Shown here piece after piece: positions 53,610 through 61,947 of a stretch of DNA of 64,000 nucleotides; the stretch's first letter is position 1; every line of letters begins with the position of its first letter. A program made the position numbers and the translations under genes. This DNA comes from Phycisphaerae bacterium (GTDB lineage Bacteria > Planctomycetota > Phycisphaerae > UBA1845). The stretch covers positions 19,329 through 83,328 of the forward strand of contig JAJDDP010000211.1 in NCBI GenBank assembly GCA_029260235.1. The letters run 5' to 3'. The notes beneath the pieces are model-generated. The model made no database searches. It was not told the origin of the DNA and saw only the letters and a list, made by a program, of their open reading frames with translations.

Positions 53610-54656
53610 ATGCACGGTTCAATGAGTCGCCTGACGTTGGCGTGTTTGGCTTGCTGTCTATTTGGAACGGTTGTTGGTTGCGGCAGCAAGGAGCGAGCTA
53701 CGGTCGCATTTGAGTATTGCCTCAATCCATCCAAGGGGCTGCCGCAGGGGATGACCGCGATAGCCATCCTTGACGCCCAAGTAAACGAAGTGACTGACCG
53801 CAAGTGGTCTGAGTTGGCTGCCAATTTCATCCAGGATTTGATCCAGGATTCCAATGACCGATACGGCACGAAGCTGCGCATTGCTGACCGCAAGCATACG
53901 TCATCGGTGATGCAGGAATCTGACATGAAAGCTGCAGGTTTGGTGGCCAGTTCCCAAGCAGGTCAGGTTGCCCAGGTGCTCGATGTGCAGGGCTTGATCA
54001 TGGCCGAAATCAACGTCAAGGTCGAAACGCACAAGGGCAAGGGCACCACCATCAGTGGCCTGAGCGGGTTTGGTGGGAGTTACTTTGGCGGCGGTAGCGT
54101 TCAAACGCGAGAAGTTGATAAGACCAGCCGATCGATCACCGTTCAGACTGCTTTCAAGTTGGTTGACACAACGACCTCGGAAAACTGGGCCACTCATTCG
54201 CCGAGTCCATACCAGCAAACGGACAAGACCAAGGTCAGCCCGTTCTTTGGTTCTGCCAAGACTGAAGAAGCGATGACGCCGCGTGACGAAATCATCGCTG
54301 CCGCGGTCGAGAGCGGCGCCCGCGAGTTTGTCTCCAAGATGATTCCATGCACCGTTCGGTACGAAGTACAGCTCGAATCAAGCGGCCAAGAGAACTGTGC
54401 CCGCGGCGTCTCCTACTTGCGAGGCGACATGCCTACCGAGGCCATCGGCCAATTCAAGGCGGCCTTGATGGAAAACCCGGACGATAGCCAAGCTGCATTT
54501 GCAGCGGGCGTCGCCTGCGAGATGATGGGGCGTTATCAAGAGGCGCTGGGCTACTACAAGCAAGCCTGTGTCTTGGAGGATGATCCGAACTACGTGGTTG
54601 CCCGGAAGCGGATGGCTGCCAATGCAGACCGCATTCGCCCCGGTGAGGCATCATAA
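53610..54656 (+). CDS. CsgG-like lipoprotein with C-terminal TPR
   Basis: The protein has 348 residues; GAAGGAGATTTACGG gives a strong ribosome site. The lipobox is GTVVGCGS. Residues 40-250 resemble the CsgG/curli-assembly or related nucleotide-binding-like fold: an early AIAILDAQ strand, ADRKHTSSVMQE helix and AQVLDVQGLIMAEI, an order seen when such proteins read out a named factor (DRxxL...GxxxGAD-like). The C-terminal 70 residues are two TPR hairpins (GDMPTEAIGQFKAALMENP, GRYQEALGYYKQA). It is probably an outer-membrane-anchored periplasmic protein. It is followed by an LPP20-like gene and a small lipoprotein, which suggests a shared envelope function. Confidence 0.7.
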   Translation: MHGSMSRLTLACLACCLFGTVVGCGSKERATVAFEYCLNPSKGLPQGMTAIAILDAQVNEVTDRKWSELAANFIQDLIQDSNDRYGTKLRIADRKHTSSVMQESDMKAAGLVASSQAGQVAQVLDVQGLIMAEINVKVETHKGKGTTISGLSGFGGSYFGGGSVQTREVDKTSRSITVQTAFKLVDTTTSENWATHSPSPYQQTDKTKVSPFFGSAKTEEAMTPRDEIIAAAVESGAREFVSKMIPCTVRYEVQLESSGQENCARGVSYLRGDMPTEAIGQFKAALMENPDDSQAAFAAGVACEMMGRYQEALGYYKQACVLEDDPNYVVARKRMAANADRIRPGEAS

Positions 54657-54760
54657 GGAGGACGTCGATCAAGACGTTCGGGCCAATATGATCGTCCACT
54701 GTTTATCAGTCGGCCAATCGAATGGTGGGCAGACCACCGCGTTTGGTTGATAGAATCTCC

Positions 54761-54795
54761 GACCGGCAGCCCGAAAGTCATCCGGGCTGTCGGTC
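54761..54795 (+). terminator. terminator-like hairpin after the CsgG-like gene
   Basis: GACCGGCAGCCCG pairs with CGGGCTGTCGGTC (13 bp with one G-U) around a 9-nt loop, followed by GATTTGAATAT. It stands 104 bp past the stop in the 294-bp gap before the next gene, where no other feature was seen. Confidence 0.55.
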
Positions 54796-54950
54796 GATTT
54801 GAATATATGGACGTAGCCAACAGCAGGAATCGCTAACCTGCCGTCCGCGGCGGCTGTCTACGAGAGGGCAGCCCAACGCCGATGGGGGTGGAATCCAGGC
54901 CAGGGGCTATTTCGTGAGCATTTTCGAGCATTGTTCGTTTTAGGAGCAAC

Positions 54951-56273
54951 ATGATGTTATCAATGGGACGGATGCGAGGTTTTGTCTGTGGGGGACTCTG
55001 TTTGGCATTTGGAGCGCAGGTTCAAGCCCAAGATGCCGCCAAGGCTGCCCAGAACAAATTGTTGGCCCAGCGGGCGGCGATTGCCGACTGCTACAGAAAA
55101 TTGGCGGAGACTGTCAAAGGTCTTCAGATTACGTCGGACACCTATGTTCGGGATTTCGTCACCGAGTCGGATGTCATCCGGGCAGAGCTGGACACCTTCA
55201 TTAAGGGCGTCCGTCTGGGCAAGCCCACCTACTACGAGGACGGGACTTGTGAAGTGCGGGCCGAGGTTACTGTGGCCACGCTCATCACCCAGCTCAAAGA
55301 GATCCACACGCGCCACTATGATGGCGATCGGATCAGAGGTACGGATTTCGAGCAGCTCAAGCAGTTCTACAAGAAGGACATCATCGAATGCATCGGCATG
55401 GGGGCCCCGCGGGCTGATCTACCGCCGGATCTGTCCGAAGAGTTCATTCAAGCACTGCCCCCCGGGCCTGCCGAGGTGCCAGTCACCATTCCTGACATCT
55501 GGAGGCAGGTTCCACCGAACCAGCGTCTGATGGCCCAGAGAGCAGCTGAGCTGGATGCCAAGCGAAAATTGCTCGAACGAATCAAAGGCCTGCGGATTAC
55601 CTCTGACACCCTAGTCAAAGATTTTGTGACCGAGTACGACGAAATCCAGACGGCTGCTCAGGGCTTGGTAGTTGGTTCCCGAGTCAAGGGTAGACCCTAC
55701 TTCCACTTCGATGAGTTGATTGTCGATGTGACCGTCGAGGTTCCAGTCGAGCAGGTCATCACCACTATCAAGGAGATGCACACCCGCCACTACAAAGGCG
55801 ATCGCGTCAGCGGCACCGATCTGGTGAACATCAAGAAGCGGATCAACAAGCAGACCTTCGAAGCCACCGGTTCGGGAGTTCCCAAGCTTCAGTACATACA
55901 GGCTGTTGCGGTCAGCTCCGGCGACATCTCTCCTGGTTGGATCACCCAGATGATCAAGGCGGAGGGCAACGGGACTGACCCAGCCATTTCCACGCCTCAA
56001 GGTCGCCTCAAGGCAGCCCGGGCTGCGGAGTTGGATGCCAAGCGGCGGTTGGCTGAGCAGATTTACGGCTTGGAGATCGATTCGAATACGATGGTGCGCG
56101 ATTTCGTCACCGAGCACGACGAGATTAACTCGCAGGTCACTGCCGTCCTTCGTGGCGCGGTGGTCGAGACCACTCGCTGGGGTGATGGCATGGCCACCGT
56201 TACGGTCAGCATTCCAGCCCGCGATGTTTGGACTGTGGTCCACAGCCATTGGCTGATTGTGCGCCGGCAGTAA
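54951..56273 (+). CDS. secreted protein with three LPP20-like repeats
   Basis: The protein has 440 residues with TAGGAGCAAC before the ATG. The signal peptide ends CLAFGAQVQAQ. Three units spaced about 158 residues apart each carry RAAELDAKRKLLERIKG and a V-x-DFVTE-[SYH]-DE block, then a [TV]xVE/IPxxxV strand. This is the LPP20 lipoprotein-like fold known from Helicobacter and Vibrio secreted proteins, normally present once. Copies 1 and 2 are each followed by KE-[IM]-HTRHY-x-GDR-[IV]-x-GTD. It has no lipobox. It is likely periplasmic or surface-associated; the biochemical role is unknown. Confidence 0.7.
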   Translation: MMLSMGRMRGFVCGGLCLAFGAQVQAQDAAKAAQNKLLAQRAAIADCYRKLAETVKGLQITSDTYVRDFVTESDVIRAELDTFIKGVRLGKPTYYEDGTCEVRAEVTVATLITQLKEIHTRHYDGDRIRGTDFEQLKQFYKKDIIECIGMGAPRADLPPDLSEEFIQALPPGPAEVPVTIPDIWRQVPPNQRLMAQRAAELDAKRKLLERIKGLRITSDTLVKDFVTEYDEIQTAAQGLVVGSRVKGRPYFHFDELIVDVTVEVPVEQVITTIKEMHTRHYKGDRVSGTDLVNIKKRINKQTFEATGSGVPKLQYIQAVAVSSGDISPGWITQMIKAEGNGTDPAISTPQGRLKAARAAELDAKRRLAEQIYGLEIDSNTMVRDFVTEHDEINSQVTAVLRGAVVETTRWGDGMATVTVSIPARDVWTVVHSHWLIVRRQ

Positions 56274-56382
56274 CTTGCCTACCGGCAGGCAACCATTGAA
56301 CCAGCCGAACTCGCGACGCCTTCACAGAATGGCGGGAATCGCTGGCTGATCAGAAACAACCTCTGTTTGTGGAGCGGACAAA

Positions 56383-56544
56383 ATGAAGAGGATATTTTCA
56401 TTTCTTGCGGTCCTTTCAATCGCGTTCGTCGGGTTGAGCAGCCTTACGGGCTGTAGCGATGACGTGAAGAAAGAGTACCAGAGCGAGCAGACCCACGAAT
56501 CCGAACCGGAGATGCAATCTCCCGGGGAGTTCGTGGTCGAATAA
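56383..56544 (+). CDS. small lipoprotein (53 residues)
   Basis: ATG 56383 follows GTGGAGCGGACAAA. The product MKRIFSFLAVLSIAF... has a lipobox SSLTGCSD and a short acidic mature peptide (about 30 residues, SDDVKKEYQSEQTHESE and onward, ending GEFVVE). It is 109 bp downstream of the LPP20-like gene on the same strand. No family was recognised. Confidence 0.65.
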   Translation: MKRIFSFLAVLSIAFVGLSSLTGCSDDVKKEYQSEQTHESEPEMQSPGEFVVE

Positions 56545-56688
56545 GCAACGTTTCGGCTCGGCTGATCTGGAGCAGCCTCACAATCGTGGGCGTTCCTCCC
56601 TGGTCAAACCAACACGACACGCGAATCCGGCTGTCGATCCCTATCATGGGTTCGGCGGCCGGTTTCCTTTATACCTGTACGTTGGCCG

Positions 56689-57177
56689 CTATAACTGGGC
56701 GATGTCTTCGAGTTGTTGCTGGAGATTCTCGGAGGTCAGGCGGTCCCAATCCAGGGCGATCATGCTCTTGATCTTGAGTTCGATCCGCTCGGCAACCCGC
56801 CGGGCGGCCACCAAGGCCTCGTCGTCGGAACCCACGGTCCCCACCGGGTCGGGCAACGGCCAATGCACGGTAGCGGGCCTGCCCGGCCAAACCGGGCACA
56901 CCTCGCTGGCGGCTGAATCGCACACCGTCACAAGCAGGTCGGGCGGATGATCTTTGAAATCCTCCCAACTCTTAGAATGCTGATCGATGACCGAAATCCC
57001 CATCGGCTCTAAGGCTGCTGGAACCAGCGGGTGGATATAGCCAGCAGGTGATGCGCCGGCACTAAGCGCCTCAAATCGCTCGGAATCGAGGTGTTTAAGG
57101 ATAGCCTCTGCCATTTGTGATCGGCAGCAATTGGCTGTGCAGAGAAACAGAATGCTGCGCCGATCTTGTCGCGTCAT
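56689..57177 (-). CDS. arsenate reductase / low-molecular-weight tyrosine phosphatase family
   Basis: The protein has 162 residues with GAGGGCATC before ATG 57177. The P-loop CTANCCRS (Cys13, Arg19; CX5R) and the later C85 and C93 in VTVCDSAASEVCP match thioredoxin-coupled ArsC, where three cysteines relay disulfides while arsenate is reduced to arsenite. The DPVGTVGSD segment supplies the acid Asp. No ArsR or arsenite pump is nearby, so detoxification is not confirmed by context, and a phosphatase role remains possible. Confidence 0.85.
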   Translation of the reverse strand: MTRQDRRSILFLCTANCCRSQMAEAILKHLDSERFEALSAGASPAGYIHPLVPAALEPMGISVIDQHSKSWEDFKDHPPDLLVTVCDSAASEVCPVWPGRPATVHWPLPDPVGTVGSDDEALVAARRVAERIELKIKSMIALDWDRLTSENLQQQLEDIAQL

Positions 57178-57316
57178 GATGCCCTCATCTCAACTAGGTG
57201 CCTGAGCAACGCCTGCCTTGATTCATAGATCGCCGGGCCATACCCTACTCCATCGCCTGCATGGCGGCGAATCTTGAAGTGCTGGTATCAACTGAGACGA
57301 AACTGTGCCTGAAGCG

Positions 57317-57790
57317 ATGCGAATTGGAATTGGCTACGACATCCACCGGCTGGTCGATGGAAGACCCTTGCTGCTGGGGGGGATCCAGATTGATTACGAC
57401 CGGGGGCTGTTAGGCCACAGCGATGGCGACGTTGTTTTGCACGCCGTAACCGACGCGATGCTCGGCGCCGCAGGCCTGCCGGACATCGGAGACCTGTTCC
57501 CGGATACCGACCCAGCCTACGAGGGCGCAGACAGCAGGGTGCTGCTGACAGAAGCTGTGGTCAAAGTGAGGCAGGCTGGTTTCGTGCCCAACAACGTCGA
57601 TGTCATCGTCCATGCCGAGAAACCAAAACTAACTGAGCATAAGAAGTTGATGGCTGCGTCGATTGCCGCTCTTCTAGGATTGGAAGAGTCAGCCGTCTGC
57701 GTCAAAGCCAAGACCAATGAAGGTCTTGGACCGTTGGGGCATGCCCAGGGCATCGCCTGCTCAGCCGTCGCGTCCGTCCGACATGTGTAA
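57317..57790 (+). CDS. ispF: 2-C-methyl-D-erythritol 2,4-cyclodiphosphate synthase
   Basis: The protein has 157 residues from ATG 57317; an in-frame GTG at 57305 adds four residues. It cyclises CDP-ME 2-phosphate with release of CMP in the MEP isoprenoid pathway. Zinc ligands D8, H10 (GYDIHRL) and H42 ([11 protein letters not shown]) and the [11 protein letters not shown] and [13 protein letters not shown] motifs are present. It precedes cysS by 31 bp. Confidence 0.95.
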   Translation: MRIGIGYDIHRLVDGRPLLLGGIQIDYDRGLLGHSDGDVVLHAVTDAMLGAAGLPDIGDLFPDTDPAYEGADSRVLLTEAVVKVRQAGFVPNNVDVIVHAEKPKLTEHKKLMAASIAALLGLEESAVCVKAKTNEGLGPLGHAQGIACSAVASVRHV

Positions 57791-57821
57791 CTCAAACAGA
57801 CAGGAATCCAGACCACCAACC

Positions 57822-59495
57822 ATGGCCCTTCGCATCTACAACACGCTGACGCACGAGAAAGAACTTTTTGCTCCCCTGCAATCCGGCAAGGTGGGGATCT
57901 ATCTTTGTGGGCCTACGGTATACAAGTCGTCGCACATCGGACACGCGGTCGGTCCGATCATTTTTGATGCGATCAAGCGTTACCTCGTCCACCGCGGTTT
58001 CGAGGTCACCTGGATCGTCAACATCACCGACGTCGAAGATAAGATTATTCTCGAAGCCAAGGCACAGAATTGCACATCGATGGAACTGGCTGAGCGAATC
58101 ACTGCTGAGTATCTGGCATCGATGAAGCGGCTTAACGTCACCGGCATCGACAGGATGCCCAAAGCCTCCGAACACATCGGTGACATCATCGGTTTTGTGG
58201 AAGCGTTGATCGCAAAGGAAGCCGCCTACGAAACCGGCGGCGATGTCTACTTCGATGTTGACGTCGATGACGATTACGGAAAACTGTCCAACCGCTCGAC
58301 CGAAGATCAGGCGGGCCAGCGAGAGATCGTCTCAGGCCAGAAGAAGAACCCTGGCGACTTTGCCCTCTGGAAATCAGCGAAGCCAGAAGAACCTGCCGAG
58401 TTGAAATACGATTCCCCCTGGGGACCGGGCAGGCCTGGCTGGCACATTGAGTGCTCGGTGATGAGCATCCAGATGCTGGGCGAGACGTTTGACATTCATG
58501 GCGGCGGACTGGATTTGATTTTCCCGCACCACGAGAACGAGGTCGCCCAGTCTGAAACGATGACCGGCAAACCGTTCGCCAAGTACTGGATGCATCACGG
58601 CTTGACGCGCTTCAACACCAAGAAGGTCAGCAAATCCGACCCAGCTATGCAAGAAGCCTTGCAAGCCATGAACCTGACCAGCCTCTTGGAGGAATATGGC
58701 GGCGAGCTGCTACGCTACTTCGTACTTTGCACGCACTACCGCAGGCCCATCGAGTACTCCCCGGCTGAGATTGAATCGAGACGCAAAGGACTAAACACTT
58801 TCTATCGCCTCTTCGAGCGGATCGAACGTGCCACTGGCCTGAGCGCCCACGGCGACAGCCCTACAATCCAAGAGCTCCAAGAGCAAGCCCAACTGGGCGA
58901 GGCAGCAGAGTTTGGAAAAGCCGTGTTGGAGTTTCGGGTTCGCTTCATTGAAGCCATGGACGACGACTTCAACACCGCAGCCGCTATCGGCGTGCTGTTC
59001 GAGTTGGCCAACACGGTCAACCGCTTTATCGAAGAAAACCAGGTGGAGTCTGGCGAAAGCGCGAACGCCAAGCCGGTCGCCCTGGCCGCTGGAAGAGAAT
59101 TGGTCGAGTTGGGCCGCCTGCTGGGCCTTTTCATCGAAGCGCCGCAACGGCAGCGTGGCGTAGGAGATGGCCTGTTGGACTCGGTCATTTCGGTTGCGGT
59201 CGAGGTGCGCCAAGCAGCGAAAGGCAACCAGGACTTCACCACGGCTGATGGCATCCGGGATAGTTTGACTGCAGTCGGCGTCACCCTGGAGGATCGAGCG
59301 GAGGGCGCAGAGTGGCGCGTTGAATCGTCGAATGCTGAGACATTGGACTCCACCGTACAGTTATTGGTTGAAGCCCGGAAAGCCGCCAAGGGCAACAAGG
59401 ACTTCGCAACGGCTGACTTGATCCGAGACCGACTCGCCGCAATTGGCGTCACTCTTGAAGATCGTTCCGATGGGACTGCTTGGCGGGCCGAGTAA
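57822..59495 (+). CDS. cysS: cysteinyl-tRNA synthetase with duplicated C-terminal module
   Basis: The protein has 557 residues from ATG 57822 (MALRIYNTLTHEKE); an ATG at 57783 is less likely. It is a class I synthetase that charges tRNA-Cys. The zinc-site Cys29 (LCGPTVY), HIGH at 38-41 and a KMSKS variant KVSKS at 268-272 are seen, with WHIECSVMS and HHENEVAQSE in between. It is about 60-90 residues longer than the usual 460-490. The extra length is a repeat of the C-terminal anticodon-side module: both copies contain R-x-AAKGN-[QK]-DF-[TA]-TAD and GVTLEDR with a W-R end. The gene ends 64 bp before ruvC. Confidence 0.93.
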   Translation: MALRIYNTLTHEKELFAPLQSGKVGIYLCGPTVYKSSHIGHAVGPIIFDAIKRYLVHRGFEVTWIVNITDVEDKIILEAKAQNCTSMELAERITAEYLASMKRLNVTGIDRMPKASEHIGDIIGFVEALIAKEAAYETGGDVYFDVDVDDDYGKLSNRSTEDQAGQREIVSGQKKNPGDFALWKSAKPEEPAELKYDSPWGPGRPGWHIECSVMSIQMLGETFDIHGGGLDLIFPHHENEVAQSETMTGKPFAKYWMHHGLTRFNTKKVSKSDPAMQEALQAMNLTSLLEEYGGELLRYFVLCTHYRRPIEYSPAEIESRRKGLNTFYRLFERIERATGLSAHGDSPTIQELQEQAQLGEAAEFGKAVLEFRVRFIEAMDDDFNTAAAIGVLFELANTVNRFIEENQVESGESANAKPVALAAGRELVELGRLLGLFIEAPQRQRGVGDGLLDSVISVAVEVRQAAKGNQDFTTADGIRDSLTAVGVTLEDRAEGAEWRVESSNAETLDSTVQLLVEARKAAKGNKDFATADLIRDRLAAIGVTLEDRSDGTAWRAE

Positions 59496-59559
59496 TCGCA
59501 ATGCCCGGGTAGAATTGGGAAGGACGGAGCAAGATAGATATCACCGCCCTACTGCTGCC

Positions 59560-60045
59560 ATGATCATCTGCGGCGTTGACCCGGGGCTGGAGACCTGCGG
59601 CTACGCCGTGATCCGGGTAGAACGAGCTGGCGCGATGTCGATTCTCGATGCGGGTGTTTGCCGCACCGATACCGATTCGGAGTTAGCGGCTCGGCTCAGG
59701 CAGATTGATGCGGATTTTGGCGAATTGCTCGCCCAATGGCCCATCGACCGGCTGGCAATCGAACAATTGTATTCCCACTACAAGCATCCTAGAACTGCTG
59801 TCTTGATGGGGCACGCCCGAGGCGTCATCATAGCCACAGCCGCTCGTTGCGGCATGCCGGTCACTAACCTTGCGGCTACGCAGGTAAAGAAATACCTGAC
59901 CGGCAATGGCCGGGCCTCGAAACGGCAGATGCAGCAGGCGGTGGCGAGTGTTTTTGGCCTCAATGAAATTCCCGAACCCAATGATGTCGCCGACGCTTTG
60001 GCCATCGCCTATTGCTGCATCGGACAACCCAATGCGAACTGCTGA
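59560..60045 (+). CDS. ruvC: Holliday junction endonuclease RuvC
   Basis: The protein has 161 residues from ATG 59560 (MIICGVDPGLETCGYAV); a longer frame to 59443 overlaps cysS and is rejected. It resolves Holliday junctions with RuvAB. RNase H-fold acidic residues are D7, E68 (AIEQLYSHYK), D142 and D145 (NDVADALAIA). It starts the ruvC-ruvA-ruvB group; the gap to ruvA is 45 bp. Confidence 0.95.
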   Translation: MIICGVDPGLETCGYAVIRVERAGAMSILDAGVCRTDTDSELAARLRQIDADFGELLAQWPIDRLAIEQLYSHYKHPRTAVLMGHARGVIIATAARCGMPVTNLAATQVKKYLTGNGRASKRQMQQAVASVFGLNEIPEPNDVADALAIAYCCIGQPNANC

Positions 60046-60090
60046 TTGCTGGTGCCCGCCATCAATCTGTTCCGCGCGGAGGTCTCGCGT

Positions 60091-60720
60091 ATGATCGTGC
60101 GCATCACCGGGACTGTAGCTGACGTGGAGCCAGATGCAGTAGTCATTGATCGGGAAGGATTGGCCCGTGAGGTGCTGATTCCTCATTACGCCCTGGGCGA
60201 GCTGACCGCCTGTAGGGGTCGGCAGGTGATGCTGCACACCCTTGAATTCTTTGAAGGCAACCAAGCCAGTGGGCAGATCATCCCGCGGTTGCTTGGCTTT
60301 CCGAGATCTGAGGACCGCGATTTCTTCAAGAAGTTCATCGCGGTCAAAGGTATCGGCCCACGCAAGGCGCTCAAAGCCCTGGCTCAACCGATTGTCAAGA
60401 TCGCTTCCTGGATCGAGCAAGGCGACGCCAAAGCGTTGTCCAGCCTACCGGGCATCGGCAAGCGGGCGGCTGAGTTGATCCTGGCCGAGTTGAAGGGCAA
60501 GATGGGCGACTGGGCAATGGGCGGAGGTCAAGAAACCCAAGCCGATCCGGAATGGACTGATGTGCAAGGCGACGCTATCGAGTTGATGGTTGGCCTGGGC
60601 GACAATCGAGCCGACGTGGAACGCTGGCTGGGCAGGGCAGCTCAGGTTCATCCCGATATCGAAACCACCGACAACTGGGTTCGAGCCGCGTACCGAGTTC
60701 GATCTGGAGCAGAGAAGTAG
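60091..60720 (+). CDS. ruvA: Holliday junction helicase subunit RuvA
   Basis: The protein has 209 residues from ATG 60091, seven nt after GGAGGT. The N-terminal OB-fold (MIVRITGTVADVEPD), the two helix-hairpin-helix DNA-binding motifs (VKGIGPRKALKAL and LPGIGKRAAELIL) and a C-terminal RuvB-binding domain (GDNRADVERWL) are in the usual order. It tetramerises on the four-way junction and loads RuvB. Confidence 0.95.
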   Translation: MIVRITGTVADVEPDAVVIDREGLAREVLIPHYALGELTACRGRQVMLHTLEFFEGNQASGQIIPRLLGFPRSEDRDFFKKFIAVKGIGPRKALKALAQPIVKIASWIEQGDAKALSSLPGIGKRAAELILAELKGKMGDWAMGGGQETQADPEWTDVQGDAIELMVGLGDNRADVERWLGRAAQVHPDIETTDNWVRAAYRVRSGAEK

Positions 60721-60742
60721 GAAGAACTAGCCAAAGACCAAG

Positions 60743-60822
60743 GCTGAACCGCAAAGACACTAAGACACAAAGAAAGACCGTTTTCTCTTTCGCCTAGCCG
60801 TCCTTCCTGCCTTAGTGGTTCA
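60743..60822. repeat. REP-like intergenic element between ruvA and ruvB
   Basis: TGAACC and CACTAAG on the left match CTTAGTGGTTCA on the right as a nested inverted repeat, around an A/G-rich stretch (ACACAAAGAAAG) and a T/C-rich one (TTTTCTCTTTC). The AACCGCAAAGACACTAAGA motif is a type seen between genes in many environmental genomes. Its origin (a miniature repeat) is inferred. Confidence 0.5.
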
Positions 60823-60871
60823 ATTCTTCTTGGGCAGGTCACAGTTTCCAGTGAATAGAGATTCTTAGCCA

Positions 60872-61933
60872 ATGGCACGCGAGCGCATCATATCCAGTGA
60901 ATCGACCGGACAAGCCGAGGAGGCGTTGAACGTATCGCTGCGCCCTCAATCACTCGATCAGGTGGTGGGTCAATGCAATGTGATCGATCGTCTCAATATC
61001 GCCATGGAGGCCGCCAAAGGCCGAGGCGAACCCCTGGAGCATTTGCTGCTTTCTGGCCCTCCCGGGTTGGGCAAGACTACGCTGGCGTTTGTGATCGCCC
61101 AGGAAATGACCGGCAAGCCTCCGCGGATTACGTCAGGACCTAGCTTGTCCAAGCCAGCTGATCTGATGAGCGTGCTCACCAACCTGGACACCGGCGACAT
61201 CTTGTTCATCGATGAGTGCCACCGTCTGCCCAAAATTGTCGAAGAATTCCTCTACCCAGCCATGGAGGATTTTCGGGTTGATTTCACCATTGAAGGCGGC
61301 ATGTCGGGGCGGGTGGTCAATTTTGCGCTTCGGCGGTTCACCCTCATCGGAGCTACAACGCGGGCGGGACTGCTCTCAGCAGCCATGCGCGATCGCTTTG
61401 GCCACGAGTACCACCTCGACTTCTACGATCAACCCGACCTGGCTGAGATCCTGCGGCGCTCTGCGATCAAACTGGGCATCGAGACTAAGGGTGGCGCATT
61501 AGAAGCGATTGCGTCCAGGAGCCGGGGGACGCCGCGCGTAGCCAACCGCCTGCTGCGCCGGGTGCGCGATTTTGCCCAAGTGCGGGCTGACGGCGAATTC
61601 AATTGCGCGGTTGTCGATCAAGCCCTGGAGATTCAGCAGATCGACGAACTGGGCTTGGACGAGTTGGACCGCTCCTATCTGAGCACGCTGATCCGCACAT
61701 ACGACTGCGGCCCTGCCGGCGTCGAAGCCCTGGCTGCTTCATTGGGCCAAGAGCGTGACACCTTCGAAGATGTAGTCGAACCCTACCTACTGCAGATCGG
61801 CTTCATCATCCGCACCCGCCAAGGCCGACGCGCAACCAAGAACGCCTGCCAACACCTAGGCCTCCCATTCGTGCCAGACAAAGATGCAGCCGCGAACCGC
61901 AGCAAAGAACCTGGTCTATTCGACGAGGCATGA
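60872..61933 (+). CDS. ruvB: Holliday junction helicase ATPase RuvB
   Basis: The protein has 353 residues. It is the AAA+ motor of branch migration. Walker A is GPPGLGKTT (62-70). Walker B reads LFIDECHRL, with Cys116 where Ile is usual (DEIHR). Sensor and arginine-finger region are LIGATTRAG and MRDRFG. The winged-helix C-terminus has DRSYLSTLIRTYDCGPAGVEALA and QIGFIIRTRQGR. It is 151 bp after ruvA, separated by the REP-like element, so the three ruv genes may not form one tight transcript. Confidence 0.95.
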   Translation: MARERIISSESTGQAEEALNVSLRPQSLDQVVGQCNVIDRLNIAMEAAKGRGEPLEHLLLSGPPGLGKTTLAFVIAQEMTGKPPRITSGPSLSKPADLMSVLTNLDTGDILFIDECHRLPKIVEEFLYPAMEDFRVDFTIEGGMSGRVVNFALRRFTLIGATTRAGLLSAAMRDRFGHEYHLDFYDQPDLAEILRRSAIKLGIETKGGALEAIASRSRGTPRVANRLLRRVRDFAQVRADGEFNCAVVDQALEIQQIDELGLDELDRSYLSTLIRTYDCGPAGVEALAASLGQERDTFEDVVEPYLLQIGFIIRTRQGRRATKNACQHLGLPFVPDKDAAANRSKEPGLFDEA

Positions 61934-61947
61934 CTGATCGGCTTGGT

